The position numbers and the translations under genes are program-made. A stretch of DNA of 64,000 nt from Bacteroidota bacterium. GTDB taxonomy: Bacteria > Bacteroidota > Bacteroidia > AKYH767-A > 2013-40CM-41-45. How positions within the stretch are numbered: the stretch's first letter is position 1; each line of letters begins with the position of its first letter. The stretch is taken from positions 62,001 through 126,000 of the forward strand of contig JADJFC010000015.1 in NCBI GenBank assembly GCA_016708785.1, read 5' to 3'. The notes under the pieces were generated by a model that did not search any database, had not been told where the DNA came from, and worked only from the letters and a program-made list of their open reading frames with translations. Positions 41,981-50,103 of this stretch are shown here, piece after piece.

Positions 41981-42802
41981 TCAGATGATATCAGCAAAAC
42001 TTCTTTCCATCTTTCGGAAATAAGTAAAGCCTACTATAAAAATTATTACGGAGACAAGAAGTGAAATAAGGAAACCTGTTGTGTCGAAAGCAATATTGCC
42101 TCCCAACAAGCACCAACGAAATCCATCGATCACTCCTACCATTGGATTCATTGAATACCAGAAGCGAAGATGTTCCGGTACGATATCCGATTTAAATCCG
42201 ACAGGAGATACATACAGTCCAAACTGAACAATAAATGGAACGATGTATCGGAAGTCACGATATTTTACATTCAAAGCGCTGATCAACAAACCGAGTCCAA
42301 TCGTTACAAATGTTGCCAGCAGAATAAATAACGGCAGAAAAACAATATTCCAACTTGGAACAAATTTATACCAAATCATCAGACCAATCATGATCACAAA
42401 TGAGATCAGGAAGTCGATGAATGACACCATTACTGCACTTATCGGAATTATGATTCGAGGAAAGTAAACCTTACTGAGCATCGATGAATTCGAGATCAAA
42501 GAATTACTTGCCTCACTGAATGCATTGGCGAAGAACTGCCAAGGAAGCATGCCGGCTGATACCAAAAGGACGTAGGGAATTCCATCTGCCGGAAGTTTTG
42601 CGAGTTTGCCAAAGATGACAGTGAAAACAAGCATCGTCATGAGCGGACGAATCACGCTCCACAACACTCCTACAGCAGTTTGTTTATATCTGACAAGGAT
42701 ATCACGCCATGATAAAAAATAGAACAGGCCGCGATACTTCCAGAGATCTTTTCTGAAATTGGAACTCCGCTTCGCCGGATCTATGATGATGTCAAATTCC
42801 AT
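41981..42802 (-). CDS. wzm: polysaccharide ABC exporter, permease subunit
   Basis: 273 residues with six hydrophobic segments and the ABC-2 type signature of Wzm/TagG: YFLSWRDILVRYKQTAVGVLWSVIRPLMTM near the start, LPWQFFANAFSEASNSLI, and YVSPVGF in the fifth loop. Moves completed polysaccharide across the inner membrane. It is the first gene of the leftward cluster; wzt starts 2 bases after its stop. An inverted repeat lies just upstream. Confidence 0.92.
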   Translation of the reverse strand: MEFDIIIDPAKRSSNFRKDLWKYRGLFYFLSWRDILVRYKQTAVGVLWSVIRPLMTMLVFTVIFGKLAKLPADGIPYVLLVSAGMLPWQFFANAFSEASNSLISNSSMLSKVYFPRIIIPISAVMVSFIDFLISFVIMIGLMIWYKFVPSWNIVFLPLFILLATFVTIGLGLLISALNVKYRDFRYIVPFIVQFGLYVSPVGFKSDIVPEHLRFWYSMNPMVGVIDGFRWCLLGGNIAFDTTGFLISLLVSVIIFIVGFTYFRKMERSFADII

Positions 42803-42827
42803 TCAACAAATTATTTATAAAAAAATT

Positions 42828-42896
42828 ACACCTTAAACTCTTTAAACTCTTTAAACCATTTTCAGTGTTTAATTAGTTTCAAGAGTTTAAAGGTGT
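42828..42896. repeat. intergenic inverted repeat (ACACCTT-AAACTCTT words)
   Basis: ACACCTTAAACTCTTTAAAC (42828-42847) pairs with GTTTCAAGAGTTTAAAGGTG (from 42876) with one bulge and one mismatch. The word AAACTCTTT is tandemly repeated in the left arm. Lies between the rny stop and the wzm start on the same strand, so it may terminate rny. Confidence 0.65.
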
Positions 42897-42916
42897 AGAC
42901 TATTACTTATATTAAA

Positions 42917-44488
42917 TTACTTCGCGTAATTCACTGATCTTGTTTCACGGATTACGGTGATCTTCACCTGACCCGGATATGTCATTTCAGTTTGAATTCT
43001 GTTTGCTATATCGAATGATAGAACTTCCGCTTGTTTGTCAGTCAGCTTTTCGCTTTGAACAACAACACGTAATTCACGGCCTGCCTGAATAGCGAAAGTT
43101 TTCTCAACGCCCGGATAAGAAAGCGCAAGAGCTTCCATATCTTTCAGACGTTTGATATATGATTCAACAACTTCACGACGGGCACCAGGACGTGCACCTG
43201 AGATAGCATCACAAACCTGAACGATCGGTGAGATCATACTGTTCATTTCGATCTCATCGTGATGGGCACCGATTGCATTACACACTTCCGGATTCTCTTT
43301 GAATTTCTCAGCGAGTTTCATACCCAGGATTGCATGCGGTAATTCCGGTTCGTCATCGGGAACTTTTCCGATATCGTGTAAAAGTCCGGCACGTTTTGCA
43401 AGTTTTACATTCAGTCCAAGTTCAGCCGCCATGATAGCGCAAAGATTTGCTACCTCACGTGAGTGCTGAAGGAGATTCTGTCCGTAAGAAGAACGGTATT
43501 TCATACGACCCACCATACGGATCAATTCAGGAGCGAGTCCATGAATTCCTAAGTCGATAGTAGTACGTTTTCCAATTTCAACGATCTCATCATCGAGTTG
43601 ACGTTTCACTTTCGCAACGACCTCTTCGATACGTGCAGGGTGAATACGTCCATCGCTTACCAATTGATGTAAAGCAAGGCGAGCCATTTCACGACGAACT
43701 GGATCGAAACCTGAAAGGATGATTGTTTCAGGAGTATCGTCAACGATGATCTCCACTCCCGTTGCAGCTTCCAATGCACGGATGTTACGACCTTCACGTC
43801 CGATGATACGACCTTTTACTTCGTCGTTTTCGATGTTGAAAATTGTAACGGCATTTTCAACGGCATGCTCAGTGGCAACACGCTGAATAGTCTGGATAAT
43901 GATCTTTTTCGCTTCCTTATTAGCAGTCAGCTTCGCTTCTTCCATGATGTCTTTTATGTACGACATGGCATCCGTTTTTGCTTCAGCTTTTAATGCTTCT
44001 ACCAACTGACTCTTTGCCTGATCAACACTAAGTCCGCTGATCTTTTCCAACTGTTCAACCTGACGTTGATGTTGTTTTCCGAGTTCTTCTTTTTTCCCTT
44101 CAATGATATCCAACTGATTCTTAAGATTCGCTTGAAGGGTTTCGTATTCTTTTTCTTTTTTCTGTGTCTGCTCGATCTTTTGAGCTAGAGCAGTTTCTTT
44201 TTGTTTGATTCGATTTTCAGCGGCATTGATATTTTTATCCTTTTCTGAAATCGCTTTTTCGTGTTCAGTTTTTAACTGTAAGAATTTCTCTTTTGCTTCA
44301 AGAATTTTATTTTTCTTGAGGACTTCTGCTTCTGATTCAGCCTCCTTGATAATGATCTTTGCTTTGTCACCGGCCATTTGTTCTTTAGAAAGAGCAGCTT
44401 TTTTAGCGAGTGAACTTGCAATTACATATCCGGCGACAAGAGAAACGACTACTCCGATGAGTAGATATAATAATGATATTTCCGGCAT
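42917..44488 (-). CDS. rny: ribonuclease Y
   Basis: 523 residues, complete. Membrane-anchored endoribonuclease that starts mRNA decay. N-terminal transmembrane segment (about 5-25), long coiled coil (about 35-165), KH domain with GRIIGREGRNIRALE (226-240), HD domain with HSREVANLC (342-350) and the catalytic LLHDIGK (369-375), and the C-terminal EMTYPGQVKITVIRE. All metal-binding residues are present. It lies downstream of the 6S RNA gene. Confidence 0.96.
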   Translation of the reverse strand: MPEISLLYLLIGVVVSLVAGYVIASSLAKKAALSKEQMAGDKAKIIIKEAESEAEVLKKNKILEAKEKFLQLKTEHEKAISEKDKNINAAENRIKQKETALAQKIEQTQKKEKEYETLQANLKNQLDIIEGKKEELGKQHQRQVEQLEKISGLSVDQAKSQLVEALKAEAKTDAMSYIKDIMEEAKLTANKEAKKIIIQTIQRVATEHAVENAVTIFNIENDEVKGRIIGREGRNIRALEAATGVEIIVDDTPETIILSGFDPVRREMARLALHQLVSDGRIHPARIEEVVAKVKRQLDDEIVEIGKRTTIDLGIHGLAPELIRMVGRMKYRSSYGQNLLQHSREVANLCAIMAAELGLNVKLAKRAGLLHDIGKVPDDEPELPHAILGMKLAEKFKENPEVCNAIGAHHDEIEMNSMISPIVQVCDAISGARPGARREVVESYIKRLKDMEALALSYPGVEKTFAIQAGRELRVVVQSEKLTDKQAEVLSFDIANRIQTEMTYPGQVKITVIRETRSVNYAK

Positions 44489-44531
44489 AATTGGTTTGTG
44501 ATATATATGGGTTGTTGTATTTGTTGTTGGG

Positions 44532-44610
44532 TGCTTTTTGCTTTTTTCTTTTTTCTTTTTGATTCTAGCTTATAAGTCTTTAGCCAAAAAACTAAAAGCA
44601 AAAAGCAAAA
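44532..44610. repeat. intergenic inverted repeat built from TTTTTGC words
   Basis: TGCTTTTTGCTTTTTTCT (44532-44549) faces AAAAGCAAAAAGCAAAA (44594-44610), with GATTCTAGCTTATAAG in the loop. It lies between the 6S RNA 3' end and rny; the right arm merges with the T tract of the 6S terminator. Confidence 0.55.
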
Positions 44611-44612
44611 AA

Positions 44613-44807
44613 AAACCCGTATTAATTCCGGGACTTGTTAAACCCCTAAGTCATGGGTGAAGCGGTCTGGCTGTTCTGGTGCCTGCTGTCCTGCTTGCGC
44701 GGGAATCCTGCTTGCGCGGGAGTGCAGTCTGCCATAGTAGTCATTGGACTTTGCTCCAATTGTATTGAAATGTTGAGTTTATAAGTGATCCGGAACTAAT
44801 GCGGGTA
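44613..44807 (-). ncRNA. ssrS: 6S RNA (probable)
   Basis: About 190 nt between zapA and rny, a usual place for 6S RNA in Bacteroidota as I recall it. The ends form a long closing stem: 5' CCCGCATTAGTTCCGG (from 44805) pairs with 3' CCGGAATTAATACGGG (44616-44631), followed by a T tract. Such an end-to-end stem around an unpaired middle is the 6S hallmark; 6S mimics an open promoter and holds RNA polymerase. A 16-base tandem duplication, TCCTGCTTGCGCGGGA twice (about 44689-44721, plus strand), sits in the internal part. Not checked against the covariance model. Confidence 0.7.
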
Positions 44808-44904
44808 TGCATTTAGTTGTGATGCAAGAATAGAAACAGGTCGATTCAAAAAACCGAATCGGCTAATCTACTAATGCACAAACAATATTTTCAAAGAACG
44901 AGCC

Positions 44905-45234
44905 TTATTTAGAAGAATTTTCCTGAGCAAGATATTCATCGACCAACAGCGTCAGATATTCAATTTGTTCAATTGCTTCCTGATCTGAATTTGATGTTTT
45001 ATCGTGCTTTGGGGCTCCCAATGCTTCACTGGCAAACTGAAGTGCGCTCATGGCTAGAAGGTCTTGCTTGTCTTTGACAGCATAGTTATCTTCAAAGTCT
45101 TTGATGCGCTTATTGATATTTTCAGCGGCCTGCAATACCTTTTCCTGCTCTTCGTGAGTGATTCGAAGCGGGTACGTGCGATTCGCAATGGAAACTTTTA
45201 AGGATAGTAATTCTCCCATTTCGGGTGGATTCAC
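44905..45234 (-). CDS. zapA: cell division protein ZapA
   Basis: 109 residues. SLKVSIANRTYPLRITHEEQEKVLQAAENINKRI is the N-terminal globular ZapA domain, followed by a coiled coil (IEQIEYLTLLVDEYLAQ). Crosslinks FtsZ filaments at mid-cell. Start: GTG at 45234 overlaps the stop of the upstream gene (GTGA); ATG 15 bases later (45219, MGELLSLKVS) is an alternative. 6S RNA and rny follow. Confidence 0.88.
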   Translation of the reverse strand: MNPPEMGELLSLKVSIANRTYPLRITHEEQEKVLQAAENINKRIKDFEDNYAVKDKQDLLAMSALQFASEALGAPKHDKTSNSDQEAIEQIEYLTLLVDEYLAQENSSK

Positions 45235-45536
45235 TTATGGTTATCATCTATCATCGACATACTACGATCTATCTCGCCGATGATATCATTAATTTTTCTT
45301 TTCATATTACTAATGCTTTGTTTGGTTGAAGTGGATTCGATCTCTTTCAAATTTCGATAACCTTCTTCAAGACGTTGAACCTTTGCATGTTCGTCCGTCA
45401 ACTCCGCCTTTAGTTTTTGGATCTCAGAGAGTAACTGTGCATTACTTTTCTTCGCTTCCTCATGCAAATGTATCAATTTTTGAATGCGTATTTCGAGCGC
45501 CGAAAAATTACTTTTCAAGTCTTTTTGCTCATTCAT
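45231..45536 (-). CDS. small coiled-coil protein encoded next to zapA
   Basis: 101 residues, nearly all heptad-patterned coiled coil (FSALEIRIQKLIHLHEEAKKSNAQLLSEIQKLK in pattern, up to about residue 70), with a short polar tail. No catalytic motif. It is translationally coupled to zapA, and a similar small coiled-coil gene precedes zapA in other Bacteroidota, so a divisome role comparable to ZapB is a reasonable inference, not proven. Confidence 0.7.
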   Translation of the reverse strand: MNEQKDLKSNFSALEIRIQKLIHLHEEAKKSNAQLLSEIQKLKAELTDEHAKVQRLEEGYRNLKEIESTSTKQSISNMKRKINDIIGEIDRSMSMIDDNHK

Positions 45537-45690
45537 GATACACTTTTTTTGGTGGTGATTATTTGATGGTAATTTAATCTACCTGCAATTAACGAAAAAT
45601 ATTAATACAAACACATTGGGGGTAAATCTCTTGGAGGGGGTTACTTGAGGTGATTGTGTACGGACTTTTTGGGTGTAACAGTTGATTTTC

Positions 45691-45884
45691 AGGTCAAAGG
45701 TCAAGGGTCAAAGGTTAATCGCTAATTCATTTGCTTGGTTAAGGGATTGATTTTCAGGTTAAAGGTAAATGGTCAAAGGTGAAGCGGCAATTAATTTGCA
45801 TGATTATTAATCCAATAGATCCGTTACACCTTAAATTCAAAGAAAATAATTGCCTCTTCACCTTTGACCCTTGACCTTTGACCT
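45691..45884. repeat. perfect 24-bp inverted repeat of TCAAAGG words upstream of lolD
   Basis: The arm at 45691-45714 and the arm at 45861-45884 are exact reverse complements over 24 bases, 146 bases apart. Each is a run of AGGTCAAAGG/TCAAGGG words. A second, imperfect copy of the left arm with its upstream flank TTGATTTTCAGGT lies at about 45748-45782, so the element is also internally duplicated. It sits between divergent genes, so it is not a simple terminator. Nothing else is recognised in 45537-45905 except the lolD promoter. Confidence 0.8.
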
Positions 45885-45900
45885 CCAATAACTAACTTCG
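45871..45900 (+). promoter_or_regulatory. promoter of lolD, partly inside the inverted repeat
   Basis: TTG (45871-45873), 19-base spacer, TAACTTCG (45893-45900), a common TTCG variant of the -7 box. The ATG at 45906 is only 5 bases away. The -33 element is supplied by the TTGACC word of the repeat. Confidence 0.5.
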
Positions 45901-45905
45901 TCCCC

Positions 45906-46560
45906 ATGATCCATGCTGCCGGCCTTTTCAAAAAATACGATTCACTTCAGGTACTTAAGGGTATTGATTTGGAAATCAAGCGCGGTGAGATCGTCTCAAT
46001 CGTTGGAGCTTCAGGGGCAGGAAAGAGCACATTGTTGCACATCCTGGGAACTTTAGACACTGCAGATCAGGAAAATTAACAATTGACGGAATCGAAGTGA
46101 GCTCACTTCGTGACAAAAAAATCGCTCAGTTTCGCAATCAGAAGATCGGTTTTGTATTTCAAGCCCATCACCTCCTACCCGAATTTACCGCTTTGGAAAA
46201 TGTCATGATGCCGGCTTTGATCGGCGGAATGTCAAAACAGGATGCGGCAAAAAAGCGAAAGCGCTTTTGAGTCAACTTGGATTGGCAGAACGCGAAGAAC
46301 ATCGTCCGTCGGAATTAAGCGGTGGCGAACAGCAACGTGTTGCAGTGGCAAGAGCATTAGTAAATTCCCCGGCAGTTATTTTTGCTGACGAACCAAGTGG
46401 CAACCTGGATTCAGCATCTGCAAAAGCTTTGCATCAACTTTTCTTCGACCTGCGTAAATCGATGAACCAAACGTTCGTTATCGTCACACATAATAATGAA
46501 TTGGCGGATATGGCGGATAGGAAGTTGACGATTAAGGATGGGTTTGTCTTTAAAGGTTAG
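45906..46560 (+). CDS. lolD: lipoprotein-releasing ABC transporter ATP-binding protein
   Basis: About 218 residues. VGASGAGKSTLLHILGTLD (Walker A), FQAHHLLPEFTALENVMMP (Q loop and LolD/MacB-type insert), LSGGEQQRVAVARALVN (signature) and FADEPSGNLDS (Walker B) identify the LolD group, which powers release of outer-membrane lipoproteins. Two single-base gaps split it: near 46073 (restoring DQGKLTIDGIEV) and in the A run near 46256 (restoring AAKKAKALLSQLG). An essential gene with two such breaks is strong evidence of sequence error. The LolC/E permease is not adjacent. Confidence 0.9.
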
Positions 46561-46673
46561 TTAAGGTTTGCTAGGGGTCTAAGTTGTCATTCAGGAGACT
46601 TTTAGGTTATAAATACACCCCGAAAATTTCAATCTTAAATTCGAAAAACGCACCGGCAATTATTTTTTTCTTT

Positions 46674-47157
46674 TTAATTTTTAATTCTCACCGGCAACTC
46701 AGTAAGCTCACCTATCAAAGCCGAAAGCTTTTTCCCTTCCTCACTAAATGGCCACGAATACACGAATTTAATGTCAAAGTCTTTTCGCATAGCTGCTACA
46801 GCTTCTAAGGTTACTTTTTTTGCGATTCCTTTTTTCTGAATTCCGGGAGGACGATTGCAGAACAAAGATAGATCGCTTCAAACTTCTGTGAATTGTTTTT
46901 TGCTTCCACTGATTGTTTTAAAATTTCCGATTCTGATATTTTCCCGGAAAGAAAATCTTCCATTGTTTCCAATGTAGAAGGAATCAAAAGTATCCAGCAG
47001 ACGGGCCCATCGCCAATCACTTCTTCCGATAAAGTTGAAGGATGCAGTTCATTCAATTGCTCCATAACAATGGGAGTAACATCTAATTGCGATGGGTCGT
47101 TTTTACGGCGAAGAATTCGTCGACAAGTTGGAGCATTTGTTGGAGATGGGTTGTCAT
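46674..47157 (-). CDS. putative GNAT-fold acetyltransferase-like protein
   Basis: About 161 residues from ATG 47157 (MTTHLQQMLQLVDEFF). Two missing A's (near 47093 and 46835) join three frames into one protein: PSQLDVTPIVMEQL, then IYLCSAIVLPEFRKKGIAKKVTLEAV. The last segment matches the acetyl-CoA pyrophosphate loop of GNAT enzymes (R-x-x-G-x-A/G) after a beta-4 strand. The rest does not show a family I recognise, and the substrate is unknown. It is convergent with lolD. Confidence 0.6.
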
Positions 47158-47207
47158 TTTTTTACAATCGATTTTATTCGGTATTTGCTCAAATTGATAT
47201 TTCGTTT

Positions 47208-47267
47208 CTATGTTTTCTATGTGTCTATGTAGTAAAATGAAAACACATAGGCACATAGAAAACATAG
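47208..47267. repeat. hairpin of CTATGTTTTCTATGTG words
   Basis: Arms 47208-47230 and 47245-47267 are complementary at 22 of 23 positions with a 14-base loop. The word CTATGT occurs three times in each arm. Located upstream of the GNAT-like gene and downstream of selD, both on the minus strand; it may end the mnmH-selD transcript. Confidence 0.8.
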
Positions 47268-47354
47268 CAATGGGAACAGGAGAAGATAATTAATATCAAA
47301 CAGACCCACTACCATTTATTCATGTATAGTGCGAACAAGTCTTAAATATTAACC

Positions 47355-48383
47355 TCAACAACAAACACCTCTCGCCTTCACTTCACCGATTGGTTTCAAA
47401 AATTCAGCAAGTCCGTTTTCTTCTAACAATTGGGTTACTACACTCACATTTGACGGAGAGACACTAATCAAAAGTCCACCACTCGTCTGCGGATCACAAA
47501 GCGGAATAAACTCCGGCCCATTCACTCCTGAAACTTTTTTCTCGTATGCATTCCAGTTTCGATACGTGTTATCAGGGAAAATGAATTTGGCCATGTAGTC
47601 TTCTACTCCGGGAAGTAGTTTCAAATTTTTGTAGTTCAATATTGCACTTACGTTACTTGCTTCACACATTTCGATCAAATGTCCGACGAGTCCGAAGCCT
47701 GTTACGTCTGTCATGGCATGAACGCCTTCGAGTTGAGCAAGTTTTTCGCCGATGCTATTTAATTTGCACATGCTTGCAATTGCTGCGTCTAAATGTTTTT
47801 GATCTACAACTCCACGTTTTTGTGCAGATGCAATTACTCCACTACCGATTGCTTTTGTCAGAAATAATTTATCGCCTACTTTTGCGCCCTTATTTTTTTT
47901 CAATGAAGCAGGTTTCACAAGTCCATTAACTACTAAACCAAAAACCGGTTCAGGAATATCGATTGAATGTCCGCCGGCAATTGGAATTCCTGCTTCGGCA
48001 CAAAGGTCACTAGCTCCGCGCATGATTTCACCGACTAATTCGATAGGTAATTTGTCGACAGGAAAACCAAGTATGGCAAGAGCAAAAATCGGCTTTCCCC
48101 CCATCGCATAAATATCGCTTAGTGCATTTGTGGCAGCAATTTTCCCGAATGAATACGCATCATCAACAATTGGTGTAAAAAAATCGGTTGTCGATAAAAG
48201 ATATTGTTCATCATTTAGTTTCCAGACAGCAGCATCTTCATTGTTTTCATTTCCTGCAATGAGATTCGTAAAACCGGACTGAACTTTTACTTGCTTCAAA
48301 ATTGATTCAAGTACGGCAGGTGCAATTTTACAGCCGCATCCGCTTCCTTTAGAAAATTGTGTTAGTTTTATTTCAGAATTCAC
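47355..48383 (-). CDS. selD: selenide, water dikinase
   Basis: 342 residues, complete. Makes selenophosphate from selenide and ATP. GSGCGCKIAP carries the catalytic Cys16/Cys18 pair followed by Lys19. DFFTPIVDDAYSFGKIAATNALSDIYAMGG binds Mg-ATP, MTDVTGFGL is the second metal site, and DPQTSGGLL closes the family pattern. The enzyme is the Cys form, not a selenoprotein. It starts at GTG 48383, overlapping the mnmH stop (GTGA), so the two are coupled. With no selA/selB in the window, its visible customer is MnmH. Confidence 0.94.
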   Translation of the reverse strand: MNSEIKLTQFSKGSGCGCKIAPAVLESILKQVKVQSGFTNLIAGNENNEDAAVWKLNDEQYLLSTTDFFTPIVDDAYSFGKIAATNALSDIYAMGGKPIFALAILGFPVDKLPIELVGEIMRGASDLCAEAGIPIAGGHSIDIPEPVFGLVVNGLVKPASLKKNKGAKVGDKLFLTKAIGSGVIASAQKRGVVDQKHLDAAIASMCKLNSIGEKLAQLEGVHAMTDVTGFGLVGHLIEMCEASNVSAILNYKNLKLLPGVEDYMAKFIFPDNTYRNWNAYEKKVSGVNGPEFIPLCDPQTSGGLLISVSPSNVSVVTQLLEENGLAEFLKPIGEVKARGVCC

Positions 48384-49416
48384 AGCGGTATATTTTTAGA
48401 AATATCAATTATTCTCTTCATCACATTTTCGAAGTCATTCTTGTCATGCATTTCAACTTCAAATCGTGTGCTTGTGGTTCGACTATCGAGACTATGAGAG
48501 TAGTTTTTATCATAGTATTCAAGTAGTATCGAAATCCAATCTTCAGTTCTTTTTCTTCCAAAGCAGTCAATGCTTCTTTTAGTTTTAATCCTCCGAGTCG
48601 CTTCTCGAGTTTGTTCATGCAGCCTGACAATTCTTCATTGCTAAAATGCGCATAATCTTTTTTGATCCTTTCCACTCTTTCTTGAAGTGGCAAATTGATC
48701 TCGAACAATGGAGCAGCGATAAATTGAAAATAGAACTGATCCGGGATTTTTATTCTGCCGATCGATCTGCTTTCAGCCTCTACCCATATAAATTCCTCGT
48801 CGACCATCTTATATAGTTGCAAAGCCAGATCGTTCTCGAATTGTTCATTTCGCGGCTGCTCTTTCATTCCGAGTGAACCAAATGCAGAACCGCGATGACA
48901 AGCCAATCCTTCGAGATCGATCACTTGATGTCCTGATTTTTGCATCAACATTAACAGATCCGTTTTACCGGTGCCTGTATGTCCGCCAATAACTGCAAGT
49001 TTTCTCGGGACAATGAACTGATCTAATACAAACCGACGGAAGGCTTTATAGCCACCTTTCATTGTATCGGTATGATACCCGGCCATATTCAACACCCACG
49101 ACATAATTCCCGAACGCATTCCCCCTCGCCAGCAATAGACTAATACTTGCTTACTTTTTGCCAGCTCATCGACTTTCTTGACAAAAGAACTGAATAACGG
49201 TCCGACCAATTCAAAGCCCAGTCTGACCGCTGCATCCCGCCCTTCTTTTTTATAGCATGTTCCTACCAGAATTCTGTGTTCATTATTAAGCAAAGGAATA
49301 TTTACAGCTCCGGGAAAATGAGCGTGCTCAAATTCGCTTTCACTTCTGGTATCAATGAGTAAATATTGGGAGTCGTTGGTTTTTGAAATGAAATCTTCGA
49401 CGGGTAAAATTGGCAT
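48380..49416 (-). CDS. mnmH: tRNA 2-selenouridine synthase
   Basis: Exchanges sulfur for selenium at the wobble uridine of some tRNAs. Rhodanese domain: LLIDTRSESEFEHAHFPGA, and VYCWRGGMRS with the active Cys near 97. Then a P-loop domain with GGHTGTGKT and the ESRSIG motif. Start placed at ATG 49416 (MPILPVEDF); TTG 49434 gives six extra residues. One missing A near 48537 hides the true end; repaired, it reads DWISILLEYYDKNYSHSL ... KRIIDISKNIPL and stops at 48380. About 345 residues. Confidence 0.92.
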
Positions 49417-50103
49417 GGGGCAAATGTAGGACAATGGATTGCCATTTTTGTCTTTTATTTCTGAAAAAAAAAGAAAAAGCAGATTTTGTTAAGGCATATA
49501 AATTGCATATATAATAAATGCAAAATTCGTAATTCAGCTAGAATTGAAAGTGAATCAACTTTTTCTTGAAATATTGTTGATAAAATATTTGCCAGAATTA
49601 TCTCTTGTCAAAAAAATCTTTATATTTGAGAATCATTTTCAGGACCCACTCCTAAAGTACGAATTGAATTATTGTTTTAGTGAATTAAAATATTGTGTAT
49701 AATCTTAATTAAAAAGTAAGAAGATTTTCCTGTTAAATAATCAGGGATATTAGTGTTGTTAGCAATTGTAAATCTTAATTAATTGTGATCTTAAATTAGT
49801 ATAATTTAGATTATGCGTTCGCAAAAAAGATTCAACCAGTCTTAGATTTAGTAAATTGAGTTTGTATTCTAAACATTTTTAGTGGCAAGAATATTTGAAC
49901 TTAATAAAGAAATAAATTAATTGTAAATTGTATTTTATTAAATATCTAAAATACATAACGCAACAAGAATGAAATTATCCGCCCTAGAATTATTAATATA
50001 TTTACTGCGTAGAATTTAATCAAGGTTTTTTGTAAAGTGCATTAGTGCTTTCAGCTTATCCAAAAAAATAATTTAATTTCTAATCTTCTAATTATATTCA
50101 ACC
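49417..50103. other. long AT-rich intergenic region
   Basis: About 690 bases between the divergent mnmH and the giant secreted protein gene. TACATTTG (minus strand, 49421-49428) is a good -7 box 4 bases from the mnmH ATG, without a clear -33 TTG. TATATTTG (plus strand, 49621-49628) could serve the gene at 50104 through a leader of about 470 bases but also lacks a well spaced TTG. Otherwise I see no open frame, RNA gene or repeat. Confidence 0.45.

Noticed and set aside
43980..44500. Open frame opposite the rny coiled coil
   Set aside because: The coiled-coil codons of rny give a long stop-free complement rich in Ser, Phe and Ile; typical shadow.
47083..47265. Separate 60-residue protein on the minus strand
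   Set aside because: It spans the CTATGT hairpin and then enters the first codons of the GNAT-like gene; the hairpin part is not coding.
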